Under the pieces are notes generated by a model. That model was given only the letters and a program-made list of their open reading frames with translations, searched no databases and was not told the DNA's origin. The translations under genes and the position numbers were made by a program. Below, in pieces: positions 23,420-35,263 of a stretch of DNA of 64,000 bases (positions within the stretch are counted from its first letter, which is position 1; each line of letters opens with the position of its first letter). Location of the stretch: contig CM018680.1 of the NCBI GenBank assembly GCA_009363875.1, forward strand, positions 12,965,625 to 13,029,624, given 5' to 3'. Source of the DNA: Mikania micrantha. Its lineage: Eukaryota; Streptophyta; Magnoliopsida; Asterales; Asteraceae.

Positions 23420-25546
23420 CTGAGAAAACATGTATTTAAACAAAGTCAACACTAGGTTGGTGAGTTCATAAGTATGTTAATTGAAAACCTTGATTCATTC
23501 ACATGTACATTCACAATGTTAAAACTGTTACTTGTATGTTATTTGTTTCACCTATTCCCCCAATGGCTCTTCAATAGTTATAGTCACAAGTAGGGATGTC
23601 CGCGGTGCGGTTCGGTCGGTTTTGCAAAAATTTCTAAACCAAACCACTAATTGCGGTTTCAAAAAATGACAAACCAAACCGACCATGTAAGTTGTGTAAA
23701 CCAAACCGACCGGTATGGACGGTTTCACGGTTTTACGGTTCGGTTTTTGCGGTTTCACGGTTTTATAAAAAAAACATTTAATATAATGATGCAAAAGACC
23801 ATAATCCATTTGAAATTCAAATTTCAAAAGTAGAAATCATAATCTAAAAGTTAACCATTATCAAAATAATAAAACTAGTCTAAAAAGTATGATGAATTAA
23901 CTTTGATTGAAGATCATCTTCTAAATCAATAATATTATCATCATTTTTTCATTTTAATATGACATGTGAACCATGAATAAAGATAATAGAGACTGAAGAG
24001 GCTAGGTAAATGAAAATACGCTAACTTAGGTTTCTCAATAATTTTAAGATATATATAGACACCCACACAAACATATACATATATATATATATATAAACGG
24101 TTGGTGCGGTTTATACGGTTTACGAAAAATACAAACCGTAAACCACACCGAACCACTCGGTTTTCAGAATGCTCAAACCATAAACCGCACCATCAAGTTC
24201 TAAAACCGACCAAACCGACCAATTGTCTTCGGTCCGGTCCGGTTTAGACGGTTCGGTCGGTTTATGGACACCCCTAGTCACAAGTACTATGTTATCCTAG
24301 TAGTGATGCTTATATATAGGGCATATGTAAGGGAACTAAGCCCTAGCCAACATCCCACCACATCACTACTAGAACTCCACACTACTTGCAATACAACTAT
24401 CGATTTCCATTCCCAATCCACATAGTTGTCTCATTGTTGATCACCTGTGATATCATGAGTAGAATAATATAATGATAGCGTTGTAGTTATCAAACCGAAG
24501 TATTGATAACCATATATGAGATAAGGATATTAGATTTATTTAATCTTTTCCTTGTATTATTCTATTGTTTGTGGGTTAACTGTTGTTTCACTTTTAATTA
24601 TTAAAAGTGTTAGTTAACTGTTTGTCATTTGTTCTCAACTTGCAGTGCATAAAGCCTAAAAGGAATCCATTGCAATCCTCACGTAATAAGATTTCAATGC
24701 ATCCGATTTACCTCTATCACCGTGTGTTCCCATAGCCTTCATCGAAACTATTACTAGTAATATGACATGATAGAAAATAAATTCTTCAGTCTACTAGTCC
24801 ACAAGTAGCGATGGATGATGTACATCTATGTTGTCACTGTTCTCCATGTGGGAATGTTCTCCATGTGATTAACAAAGTTGAATAAGAACTTGTCTTATTA
24901 CGTTATGTTAATCATGTGTGAATGATGTTGTTATCATGAAGTTACGTTATCATGATTATCATTCAATGAAATCCATATGCTCACCATGTAGTCCTTAAGC
25001 CGTAGTAAGAACAAGTCTTATTACCCTTAACTGACGCAGGCAGTGTGTATCCAATGCGTTCATACTATCGCATAGTATGTTTTTAAGTTGTAACTAAGTG
25101 TTATAAGTACTTGACTTATCACACTTAGTCAATTAAGCGTGGAATGATATTAAGAAGATATTTTGTCTTCTAATCATTCGTGTGTTGTGAAATGTCACCA
25201 TGTTCCACTGTTGTAGTTCTCATTGTTTGTTTGTGTATGAATTGTCTCAATGTTTGCTCATGTAGGAATAACTAAGTGTTGTAGAATAACATTTTACAAC
25301 TATGTTATTCAAATGTGTCGATGATTATGAAATTATATTATCATATTCATCTGAGTTTCCCTGTTATCTCATGATCATACAAGCATGCATACAATGATAA
25401 GCGATAATAAACAGTTTAATATTATCTAAATCAAAGTATAAATAACATGTTAAGCAAAACTTTTAAATAAATAAAAGTAAACATGTTTCTCAGCCCCGAG
25501 AGTTTAAAATCAGTTAAGATTAAAGAAAAGGGGCATATGAACTCAC
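23420..25546 (-). other. Predicted leader intron in LTR G
   Basis: The donor is CAAG|GTGAGTTC (GT at 25546-25545) and the acceptor TTTTCTCAG|GTGATGAAC ends at 23420, both on the minus strand. The hAT-like element at 23591-24276 lies inside; without it the intron would be about 1.43 kb, close to those of A and C. Confidence 0.5.
23591..24276. mobile_element. hAT-like non-autonomous element with 8-bp duplication
   Basis: The ends are TAGGGATGTCC and reversed TAGGGGTGTCC. The flanking GTCACAAG is present on both sides (23583-23590 and 24277-24284), the 8-bp duplication expected for hAT. The subterminal regions are rich in CGGTTCGGTCGGTTT and AACCGACC on both arms. No transposase is visible. Confidence 0.9.
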
Positions 25547-27250
25547 CTTGCTGTTGTAGGGTAGACTTAGCTTAAAAGAAGAAATGCACGCGCTCCTTGA
25601 TTGTATTTGTTGTGTTTTCACGATCCTGTATTGTTTTCATATTGTATTTGACTCATAAGTAACCATTATTGAAAACTAAGTGTGTATATGTGTTAGCCTG
25701 AAAATTGGCTAACACTCATGAGTCGCGGTCTCTATTCGACCCTTTGACAGTTAAGTATGGGAAGTGCATTAGGCCCAAAAGCTTTTACTTGTGTAGTAAA
25801 TCCATAGTTCCCATGATCAATTATCTTTCGACTCTTGTTTAACTTGTTGTATCGTGTACCCTTGAATCTCATTTCTGTCTTCTAGTCTAACCCTTGATCA
25901 CAGTTTAAGCTTTTCATTTTATCCTTGAAATCCCAACTTGGGTTACATGTTTATTATTAACCATGAACTATTCTTGTAAGAATTTTATACTGTAATGGTT
26001 ACTAATGATTTCACAGTTAAACTCTTATGATTTAGTTAAATCAATTTCATATCTATAGTCGATTTTGTAAAAGAGGTTGGGCCTAATGACTCCCATGGGC
26101 TGAATTGATGGCTTTAGATCGGATAGTTTATTTCTGGCCCAATCCTTAACGGGGATCGCATCCTTTGTCATTGGGCTGTTATTGGGCCTGAATGCCCCTA
26201 TTGGGCCGTAACCAGAAAATGGGCCAAGAGTGGTCCATAATCGATCACTGCAATTTGGGCCAAAGGGTGTGTGATGTATCTAGTTAATTGGGCCACGTTT
26301 AGTTCTTGGGTCGATTAATTAGTCCACTTAAACCATGAGCTGCATAGAATCGTGTGGGCCGGTCCAAATAGATGAGTTTTGTGAGTTTGGACACCATTGA
26401 ACGGCATGGCTGAACGAATCAAACTCAGCAAACCTTGTAGTCTCGACTAGGTTCGCCCAACTGGAGGGTGCCATGCATAGGTTCGGTGGTGTTGCTGCCC
26501 AAAAGATTCGTGGTTGAATGGTTCGTGAATGGTGAGGGTTTGGCTGATGAGGGTGAGGGTTCGGTGGTTGAGGTGAAGGTTCGGCCCTGGGTTACCCGTG
26601 ATGGTTCGCTCACCCTGTCCCCCCATGGGTTCGGCTAGCAGAACCTTGCCCATGCAGGTTCGTAGTGATCTCACTGGTTCGCAGCTCACGACAGGTTTGC
26701 CATCTGCCTGAGAGGTTCGTCCTAGAGAATGTAGGGTTCGCCACACATAGGTTCGTCGAGTACGGAAACAGGTTCGGTGCGTGTGGCTGAAAACAGTCGT
26801 TCCTCAACCCTCTTATCACAGGTTCTTGAGTCCAGCCCCTGCTACGTGCGAACCTGTTTCAGAAATTTCCTCCTCATCGAACTTGATGTGTTTGTCGGCT
26901 GTTATATCGCTATGGTTACACCAGGAGTTGTTCTCAAGGGTGAAGGTAGAGTGGAGATGGGTCTAGATCCGGTTCGAAGGTTTGGTCGAGTCATTACATA
27001 GAAAACCCTAATTTCCGCGAGCCTTCCCTCGATCATACCTCGACTTTGGCCGGATGAAACGCAAGATCTGTTGTACTTCCTTGTAGAGGAGATCAAGAGC
27101 TTCGCGTGGGTTCAAGAATCATCGGATTTCGTCGAGAAACGAGCGAGATATGCTAGTTTGAAGATTGGAAGTTCTAGAGAGAGGGTGCAGGAATTACGTT
27201 TTAGAGAGAGAGAGCTGATGGAAGAAATGAGGAAAACACCTCATTTGGTG

Positions 27251-27258
27251 CTTTTATA
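27251..27258 (-). promoter_or_regulatory. TATA box of LTR G
   Basis: TATAAAAG on the minus strand sits in a context (GGGGTATAAAAGCACCAAAT) shared with the LTR of A at 37326 (GGGGTATATAAACACCAAAT). It is followed by a CT-rich stretch, as in the other copies. Confidence 0.75.
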
Positions 27259-28039
27259 CCCCGGGGGTATTCGGGTTCATTTCGGTTGCTCGGTTCGTGA
27301 TTTCATCGCGTTTCTGGAATTTTACGCGTAATTTAATTGTGATAAATAAAAATGAGTTAATTAATTATTTTGATGAGTTTCAAAATTGTAAAAATGTTAA
27401 ATAATTTATTTTATTAATTTAATTTCGTTCGTGTCGTGTTTCGTTTTCGTTTCGTCAGATCGCGTTACCATCGCGCGTATTCGTTCGAGTCGTCATTCGA
27501 ACGAGCACGACTATGGTTTTGCTTTCCAAATTTTGTTTTCTACTTTTCAGTCATCATTTCAGAACGTTAAACTCACAGATATGTTTGTGTGAATCGTCAC
27601 CCACGCAAACACACTGTCAGTTCGTTATTCTGAAACGACACTGCTATATTGTTTAAATTGTGTTTCCTCACTGTCGGACTCAACTAAACATCCTGTTATC
27701 ACATTGTTTTCACACTGATTTGTCGGCCATCTGATTCCTGTCATCTATGAATATCAGATCGCAACCGATTTGTTTCTGTTATTCACATAAACACTGTTGT
27801 TTCTCATGATTTGTTGTGTTAATGGTACTTAGGTTTTCACTTAAATATACACAACTAATGTTCCAATTGTATGTTGTACTTACAGTATTTAAGTTTACAC
27901 GAAAATACGTACAACTGTTTCTTGTATTTAGATTTATGTTAATATAAGTACTGTTTACAAACATGTATGTACACATAGTTACTGTTGATAGTACACATAC
28001 CGTACGGACTTTCCGGCCGGTCAGGTACTAGTTGTCACA

Positions 28040-29763
28040 GTCTCCCCTTGTTAAAGAAATGTCGTCCCGAAATTTAAGCATAAAGGTCGGGCATTACTTC
28101 TTGAACAGGTGGGGATACTTTGTCTTCATGTTGTCCTCGCGCTCCCAGGTAAATTCTGGTCCACGCTTGGAGTTCCATCGAACCTTTACAATAGGGATAC
28201 GACTTCGTTTCAGTTTCTTAACTTCACGTTCCATAATCTCTACAGGTTCTTCAATGAAATGTAATTGCTCATCAATTTGTATCTCTTCCAATGGTATGAT
28301 CAATGTTTCATCTGCTAAGCACCTTTTGAGATTTGATACATGAAACACATCGTGTACTCCACTGAGTTCATCAGGGAGTCTGAGTCTGTATGCCACAGGA
28401 CCTATGCGTTGAGTAATCTCAAACGGTCCGACATACCTAGGTGCTAGCTTGCCTTTAGCCCCAAACCGAACTACGCCTTTCCATGGGGACACTTTCAACA
28501 TGACTCGGTCGCCCACATCGAATTCCAAAGGCTTGCGCTGTTTGTCTGCGTAGCTCTTTTGGCGGCTACGTGTTGCTTGTAATCGCTGTTGTATCTGGGC
28601 TATCTTATCAGTAGTTTCCTGAATAAGTTCAGGCCCAGTAATTCTGTTGTCTCCCACTTTGGTCCAACAAATTGGAGACTGACATTTTCTACCATAAAGT
28701 GCTTCAAATGGAGCACATCCAATACTGTTGTGGTAGCTATTGTTGTAGGAGAACTCAATGAGAGGTAAGTGTGTGTCCCAACTTCCACCGAAGTCTAGGA
28801 TGCATGTTCTCAACATATCCTCTAGGGTTTGAATAGTGCGCTCGCTTTGTCCATCCGTTTGTGGATGATAAGCGGTGCTCAAGTTAACACTTGTCCCTAA
28901 GGATTGTTATAATGATTGCCAGAACCGCGAAGTAAATCGACTGTCCCGGTCTGAAATAATAGACAATGGCACCCCGTGCCTCACTACTATTTCATCAATG
29001 TATAGTCTCGCTAGTTTCTCCATCTTGTATGTCTCTCTGATTGGTAAGAAGTGTGCGGACTTCGTCAATCTATCAATGATAACCCAAATAGAATCGTATC
29101 CGCTGGAAGTGCGGGGTAGCTTGGTAATGAAATCCATAGCTATTTGTTCCCACTTCCATTGTGGTATCTCTGGTTGTTCCAGCAAACCCGAAGGCTTCTG
29201 GTGTTCAGCTTTGACTTTGGCATAAGTGATGCATTTGCCAACATAAGTGGCAACATCTTTCTTCATGCCTGGCCACCAATAAAATGACCTAAGATCTTGG
29301 TACATCTTATCGGCACCAGGAAGAACTGAATAACGATCCAGATAATAGATAATAGATAACACCATCCTGTTTTGTCTTGAAATGTTTCTTGGCTCCACAA
29401 TCGAGCTCGCGTTTCAGATTGTCTTTTGCCACTGCCTCTTGTTGTGCTTGTAGAATGTGATTTCTCAGACTTGTTTGCACAGTCATTCCCATTGCGCGAA
29501 CGCGTAAGGGTTTGACTATTTCCTTCCGGCTCAAAGCATCTGCCATAACATTTGCTTTGCCCGGATGGTATTTGATCACGCAATCGTAATCGTTCAGGAG
29601 CTCAACCCAACGTCGTTGTCTCATGTTAAGCTCCTTCTGATCAAATATGTGCTGTAAACTCTTGTGATCTGTGAAGATAGTGCATTTAGTACCATACAGG
29701 TAATGTCTCCAAATCTTTAAAGCAAAGACAACAGCTCCCAGTTCTAGATCGTGTGTTGTGTAA
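28040..29763 (-). pseudogene. Element G pol remnant (RNase H, integrase, C-terminal chromodomain-like region)
   Basis: Minus-strand translation gives RNase H (DLELGAVVFALKIWRHYLYG at ~29740), the MRQRRWVELLNDYDC segment (29624), integrase zinc region (YQDLRSFYWWPGMKKD), catalytic MDF and SDRDSRF motifs and TAYHPQTDGQSER. The C-terminus is RIPIVKVRWNSKRGPEFTWE, resembling the chromodomain-like end of Tekay/Del-type chromoviruses. A stop replaces two residues after FWQSL (28907), and the frame changes near 29330-29400. A polypurine tract (AACAAGGGGAGAC) at 28040-28052 joins the LTR. It is truncated at 29763; gag, protease and most of RT are missing. Confidence 0.9.
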
Positions 29764-29779
29764 ACAGCTCCCAGTTCTA
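29731..29779. repeat. 16-bp direct duplication at a rearrangement junction
   Basis: ACAGCTCCCAGTTCTA occurs at 29731-29746 and again at 29764-29779, exactly where element G's RNase H ends and the truncated LTR E begins. This looks like filler sequence copied during end-joining. Confidence 0.85.
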
Positions 29780-30580
29780 AAAAGTCGAAACACGATCAAC
29801 GATAACGAAAAACAGATGAAAAACAAGTCAAACAAATAAAAATAGGCCATTGGGCCAGCCCAGGACCCTTCATAGTACGTGACGGGGCCCGGCGAATTCC
29901 TTCGTGGTACATGAAGGATGGGCGACAATTTTGAATTCAGACGAAACTCGTCGCTGTACGCCACGACCGATCATTTTATCACCTTGGCGGTATGCGGCGT
30001 GTCTCGGTGGAGAACCTGTTTGTTTTGTCCTTGGCGGTACGCCAAGAATCCCGGGGGAGCTCCTTGGCGGTATGAGAAGTCTCCCAGAGCCTTAAAATTC
30101 TCTAAAAGCCAACATATTGTTCACTTTAGATCCTTTACACCCTCCACTCGACTGAACCACAATACCTCCGATCAAATTCGTCTGCCAACACCCATTCTCA
30201 ACCTCCAGAAGCTGTTGTGAGATGTTCTTGTACCCATTTGAAGATTTGAAAGCTTAGGGGGACCATTCACCATCACCATCACCTTGTTGAAACTGACAAT
30301 CCATCAGCTGTGACTCCCAGGACCTGTTCTCACCTATTCTCAGCCTCTAGGTTCCATAAAGTAGATCTTGATGGTCATGTACACTTGAAACACCTATAAA
30401 TCACACATGCAAGCACATTTGGACACATGCAAGCATTTATGGCTACATGCAGCCCCAATACACACACATGCACAAAATATTACACTTATAAATTTGTGTT
30501 GCGATGTCTTGATGATTGATCTATGCTATTGAAATGATCTATTTGGAGTATTGATGCCATTTTGTGCTTATAGATGACTA

Positions 30581-31358
30581 TTACTATATATAGTAACTTT
30601 TGTGATGTGCATTGTTGATTAATGAGGATTTGGACACATTATGAAGGTTTAAATGATGATATATGGCTAAGATTGTGTTATTTGACATATTAGTTAAGTT
30701 AGATTTAATGAAATGAGTGATATTGGCATATGTTACTATAAATAGCAACTTTGAAAATGCAAATTGATAATAGATTATGACTTGAACATGATAGATGGTG
30801 TTAAATGATGATTTGTGATTAATGTTGATAATATTAACATGATAGATTGTTTAAAAATTGATAAATGGATGATTTTTTCATAAGTTTCTATAAATAGAAA
30901 CTTTGGTCAATAGATTTGGCCATGCATGTAGTAATTAGTGATGTTTGGCTATAATTTAGTGTTTTAATGATGAAAATGATCTTATGAACTTATTGGAATG
31001 GATTATTGATGATTAAAACGAGTTCATTGACAAACTTGCTACTAATGGAAACTTTGAAATAGGGATTTCATTAGAATACATTATAGGAACATGTTAGATG
31101 GTGAAACGTGTTTTAAAATGCCTTGTTATGATGATATGTAAGTTGTTGCATGATTAATGGTGATAAAACATGATAAATATAGAAACCTACTATATTTAGT
31201 AACTTTAATTACTTAAAACGGATTTTGTGTGACAACGTGTTATGTGATAACATGATCATGTAGGGGAAACGAGCATGCTAGAATGTTAAAATGAGAATTT
31301 ATGTAAACATACTAAAAATAGAAACCTGTAAAAAATGGAAACTTACTATAAATAGTAA
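30581..31358 (+). repeat. ~152-bp tandem units, each with a CArG/MEF2-type palindrome (LTR E)
   Basis: Near-palindromic 16-mers occur at 30581 (TTACTATATATAGTAA), 30733 (TTACTATAAATAGCAA), 30885 (TTTCTATAAATAGAAA), 31036 (TTGCTACTAATGGAAA), 31187 (CTACTATATTTAGTAA) and 31343 (TTACTATAAATAGTAA). The spacing is 152, 152, 151, 151 and 156 bp. Intervening sequence (GATGATTTGG, GATTGATGATAAATG-like) is loosely repeated, so this is a diverged tandem array with one box per unit. Boxes fit the extended MADS-domain consensus. Confidence 0.8.
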
Positions 31359-31645
31359 GTCGTCCATTGAACGTGATATACGTGTTTACGTGCAATACAT
31401 GATACATGATAAATGTTAAACAAACACATATAACTAAACAAGTCACCAATGGGTCATTGAGTCAACACGGTCAAACATGGTCAACACAGTCAAACATGAG
31501 CAAACACAACAACTTAGAGTTGTTTGGACACAAACATGGTCTAGATAGGCCAACACGAACACGGACATGAACTCATGATACCTATGTGATATAGGTGGCA
31601 GTTAAAGACAAACCGTTCACAGTAACAACAACAACTGCAACTCAG

Positions 31646-32084
31646 GTGAGTTTACAGCCTCATTTTCTATCTTAACTGTTTTCATTAAACTTAGGGGAGA
31701 ATGCAATGCAAACTATTTTAGATATATGTACAAACAACTTTTGAGTGTGCTTATATCGTAACAAAGTCCTCACAAAACCTTACCATTAGGTAAACACGAG
31801 CGAGGCGTTGTTGGATAGTACTATTGGGTCTGACAAACCCCGCTCGACGACAACCCTGACCGGAGGTCAGGACGAGTGTAATATCGACCTATTGCCATAG
31901 TTTTTACGATAGACTTGGCGGAGGCATCTGACAGTCTAGTTTCGGTAGAGGTGCAATACATACACTCGGGACCTATGGTCTACAACTTAACATGCCTAGT
32001 ATATATCTTGTTAACTATTTTATTATTACTTAAACCTGTGAACTCACCAACTTTATGTTGACACATTTTAGCATGTATTTTCAG
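31646..32084 (+). other. Predicted leader intron in LTR E
   Basis: The donor is CTCAG|GTGAGTTT (31646) and the acceptor is TGTATTTTCAG|GTAGTTGAA (ends 32084). The acceptor is preceded by AACTCACCAACTTTATGTTGAC, as in D and, with changes, in B. Confidence 0.5.
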
Positions 32085-32385
32085 GTAGTTGAATGAACAA
32101 AGCTTGGATGCACAAGGAGTCTCAGGAAGAGGGTCCTGCATGCATTTAAAAACTATTTTGAACAAGTTATATTGTTTTGTTTGTGTAAAAACAATGTAGT
32201 GTCTACTTATAAATTCCGCTGTGTAAACTTTTTTTTCATTTCTACCGCTTATATCTAAGTTTATTTCTAATATAAATGCGTATTTTTCAAAAGTATATAG
32301 AGTCCTTCTATATGACCAAGCTTCTGATCATGCCACATCACACTCATCGGCCTGACGCCGTAAGTGGCAATTTGTGGGCGTGACA

Positions 32386-32604
32386 CTATAAAACATACAT
32401 CATTTTAATTTTTTAAAAGTAAAAGAATTAAGTTTATAAATAGTAAATAAGTTAACAATAGTTTTAAAATAATTTTAAATTATACAACCAATGTTAATCA
32501 CCACATACTTTGTTTAATAATTTGGAGATAAGTTTAATAATATACCATATTTAAAATAAATTAGATGTATAAATTTATATGTTATACAATTTTAATAAAG
32601 TCTC

Positions 32605-32655
<51 letters not shown>

Positions 32656-32856
32656 TGTTAATGTTCAAATATAAAGCATTTAACCCTAAGAAAATTAATT
32701 GCGTATGTTTGAGAAACAGATCATGTGTGTGTTGCATGTATGTATGTATGTATGTATGTGTGTGTGTGTGTATCTTATGTTGATTTTAAAGATTTAATCA
32801 TATTTAATGATTAAAACATAGTTTATAAATATTCGAAATGTATATATATATTATAA
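32386..32856. repeat. AT-rich spacer with microsatellites
   Basis: It contains (TA)n at 32607-32651, (GTAT)n at about 32736-32757 and (GT)n at 32757-32770. No gene is seen. Confidence 0.8.
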
Positions 32857-34292
32857 GGATTAGGATCAACTAAATAGTCTCTTTAACCTAAAAAGCCTAA
32901 GAATGATTATTTACCATTAGATCATGAGATCAAATTTAAAAGAGAAAATTTAAAATTTTAGAGGAAAAAGTTAGAGGGTAATTTATTAATAATCACTTTT
33001 CCCCCACATTTTTTAAACGTTCATAACTTTTTCATACGATATTATTTTTTCAAAAAAAATATATCATAAAAACAAGCATTTTTTTATCTTTAAAATGAGT
33101 ATAATATTGCTACAAAAAATTAAATTTTTTCAATTCATTGTGTCTAATTATTATCATTGTGTCTTTTTAAACGTTTGTGTGTAATTATTTTTTTGTGTTT
33201 TTCTTAAAGATAATTGTGTCTTTTTTACTAGGTAATTGTGTCTTTTTTAAATATCAATGTGTTATTTGTACCCGTCGTTGTGTCATTCTTGCTTAACATT
33301 GTGTATTATGTAACATCATAGTGTCTTAAATTGTTTTGGAAAAGACAATATTGAGCAGATCACAAAAGACACAATGCCTATACAAAAGACACAATGACTT
33401 GTACAAAAGACACAATGTAACAAAAGACAATATTGAAAATAAATACAAAAAACACAATGTCTAAACAAAAGACACAATGACTCGTCATTGTGTCTTTTTT
33501 GCACAAACACAAAAGACACAATGTCTATACAAAAGACACAATGACTTGTACAAAAGACACAATGTAACAAAAGACAATATTGAGAAGAAATACAAAAAAC
33601 ACAATGTCTATACAAAAGACACAATGACTCGTCATTGTGTCTTTTTTTTGCAGAAACACAAAAGACACAATGTGTATACAAAAGACACAAGGACTTGTAC
33701 AAAAGAGACAATGTAACAAAAGACAATATTGAGAAAAAATACAAAAAACACAATGTCTATACAAAAGACACAATGACTCGTCATTGTGTCTTTTTTACAG
33801 GTAATGTGTCTTTTTTAAATATCATTGTGTTATTTATACTCGTTATTTTGTCATCCTTGCTTGACATTATGTATTATGCAACATCATTATGTCTTAAATT
33901 GTTCATTAGAACACAACATTGAGCAGAAACACAAAAAACACAACTACCTACACAAAAGACACAATGACATGCACAAAAGACACAATGACCTGTACAAAAG
34001 ACACAATGAACTAAAAAAACTAAATTTTTCTATAGCAAAAACTTTATTAATTTTGAAGATAAAAAAATGTTTGTTTTTATGGTATATTTTTTTTCAAAAA
34101 ATAATTTCGCATGTAAAAGTTAGGAACGTTTAAAGAATATGGGGGAATTTGATTAAAAGTCAATAAAATTAGGCATGACTAAAATACCCTCTAACAACTT
34201 GATTTAATCATAGCCATTGATTAATGATCTAATGATTCAAGATCCTTCTTAGGATTTTTAGGTTAAGGGGCTTATTTAGTTTAACTTAACCC
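32857..34292. mobile_element. MULE-like non-autonomous element carrying a GACACAATG minisatellite
   Basis: The left end (GGATTAGGATCAACTAAATA...CTTTAACCTAAAAAGCCTAAGAA) and reversed right end (GGGTTAAGTTAAACTAAATA...CCTTAACCTAAAAATCCTAAGAA) form a TIR of about 60-70 bp. TATATTATAA is present at 32847-32856 and 34293-34302, a 10-bp duplication consistent with Mutator-like elements, although the AT-rich flank weakens this. No transposase frame is present. Confidence 0.85.
33316..34015. repeat. Higher-order tandem array of AAAAGACACAATG motifs
   Basis: The 13-mer AAAAGACACAATG recurs dozens of times, with inverted copies (CATTGTGTCTTTT). Units are grouped into a ~148-bp higher-order repeat: ACTCGTCATTGTGTCTTTTT recurs at about 33480, 33628 and 33777. 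Open frames across it are repeat translations (CVFCIDIV or KRHNVYTKDT types) and are not called as proteins. Confidence 0.9.
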
Positions 34293-34377
34293 TATATTAT
34301 AATTTGTATAGCATCACTAAATACATTTAAGTATTAAATCAATTGAAATATCTTTATTATATATATATATATATATA

Positions 34378-35238
34378 GATTAAGGTTTGGCTAAAAAGTC
34401 ATAAAACCATAAAAAGTGTGAGAAGGAATTTCAATCATTGATCTTGGATTTGAAGGGCTATAAATGTGCCACATCAAAAAGAGATTTCAAAAGGAAATTA
34501 AAATGACTGGAAGGGTATAATAGGTATTGCAACCATTGTTGACTTTTTATAACTTCTCTTTTTTTTTCAAAAGCTCATAACTTTTTCGTACGTAATTATT
34601 TTATAAAAAATATTACACCATAATATCAAGAATTTTTCTATTTTTCCAACGAGTATAATATTGATACATTAAAAAACAATTAATTTGGGTGTTGTATTCA
34701 ACTGGGTGTTTTTATGACTTTTTTAAAATGTTATAAGAAACTGGTTGTTTATGGTGTTTTTTCGTAGGTTAATGAAACTTAGCATTTTATGGTGTTTTTT
34801 GAATGCTCATAAAACACTTTGATGTTTTTCAATAAATAAACAAAAAGGATAACAAATTTTTATGGTGTTTATTTTATGTCCCTTCTAAATTTTTCTAAGA
34901 TAACAATATTTTATGGTGTTCTTATCTTGTTGTTGAATACATACATTCGTTTTATTTTGTAAATAACGTGGTGTTTTGCGAAATTTGGTTTTTTATCGTA
35001 AGTGCATGAAAACTAAACATTTTATGTTTTTTTTATGTTCATAAAATTACTAGTTTTATAGTGTTTTCTAATGAATAAACAAAAAAGAAAAACGCTTCTT
35101 TATGGTGTTTTTCTATAAGTTTTGTCTTATCTTCACAATTTTTCTACGAATAACAATGTTTTATGGTGTTTTATCTTGAAAATACATGTTGTGTTTTTAT
35201 TCAGCAAATACACATAAAAAACGCCATAAAATCGAGAC
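34378..35238. mobile_element. Related TIR-type element with a TTTTATGGTGTTTTT minisatellite, right end lost
   Basis: Its early part (CTCATAACTTTTTCGTACG...ACGAGTATAATATTGATAC) is homologous to 33011-33115 of the preceding element (TTCATAACTTTTTCATACG...ATGAGTATAATATTGCTAC). Its interior instead repeats TTTTATGGTGTTTTT (34690-35190). It stops abruptly at ~35230 against the polypurine tract of element D; no matching right terminus is seen. Confidence 0.6.
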
Positions 35239-35263
35239 GAAATTCCTATTAACAGGGGGATGA
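35239..35263 (+). other. Polypurine tract remnant of element D
   Basis: GAGACGAAATTCC followed by AACAGGGGGATGA precedes an LTR start. It corresponds to the CGGGACGAAATTTC...AACAAGGGGAGAC motif before the 3' LTR of C (58602-58631). The rest of D's interior is absent. Confidence 0.75.

Larger units (their letters stand above)
22176..28039 (-). mobile_element. 3' LTR of minus-strand Ty3/gypsy element G, with two nested transposons
   Basis: In element sense it starts TGTGACAACTAGTACC at 28039, just after a polypurine tract, and ends GCTCGGGGTGTGACA at 22176. After removing the insertions at 22481-23358 and 23591-24276 it is about 4.3 kb, similar to the LTRs of C (4332) and A (4151). A TATA box (GGTATAAAAGCACC, around 27251-27260, minus) sits about 785 bp from the start. 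Then come a GAACC-motif stretch (26400-26800), a GGCCCA stretch (26060-26360) and a predicted intron (23420-25546). TGCAC at 22171-22175 would be the target duplication; its partner is lost because the 5' side is truncated. Confidence 0.9.
29780..32385 (+). mobile_element. 5'-truncated LTR E (same family as element B's LTR)
   Basis: It ends TGGGCGTGACA at 32385 and is homologous in order to the LTR at 43284-45983. Shared parts are a leading GCGGTAYGCGG-rich stretch (29940-30090; compare 43740-43870), the CArG-box units, then AACACGAGCGAGGCGTTGTTG...TACTATTGGGYCTGACAA (31790), then AACTCACCAAC...GTATTTTCAG (32041-32084). No primer site follows. The left end is lost at the junction with G. It is therefore a truncated solo LTR. 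Confidence 0.85.

Noticed and set aside
33316..34015. CRISPR-like array
   Set aside because: Plant nuclear DNA; units are contiguous, mixed in orientation and lack spacer structure, and there are no cas genes.
33316..34133. Overlapping open frames of 79-145 codons over the GACACAATG array, as repeat proteins
   Set aside because: They occur on both strands and in several frames, and follow the DNA repeat unit; no start context or domain supports a protein.
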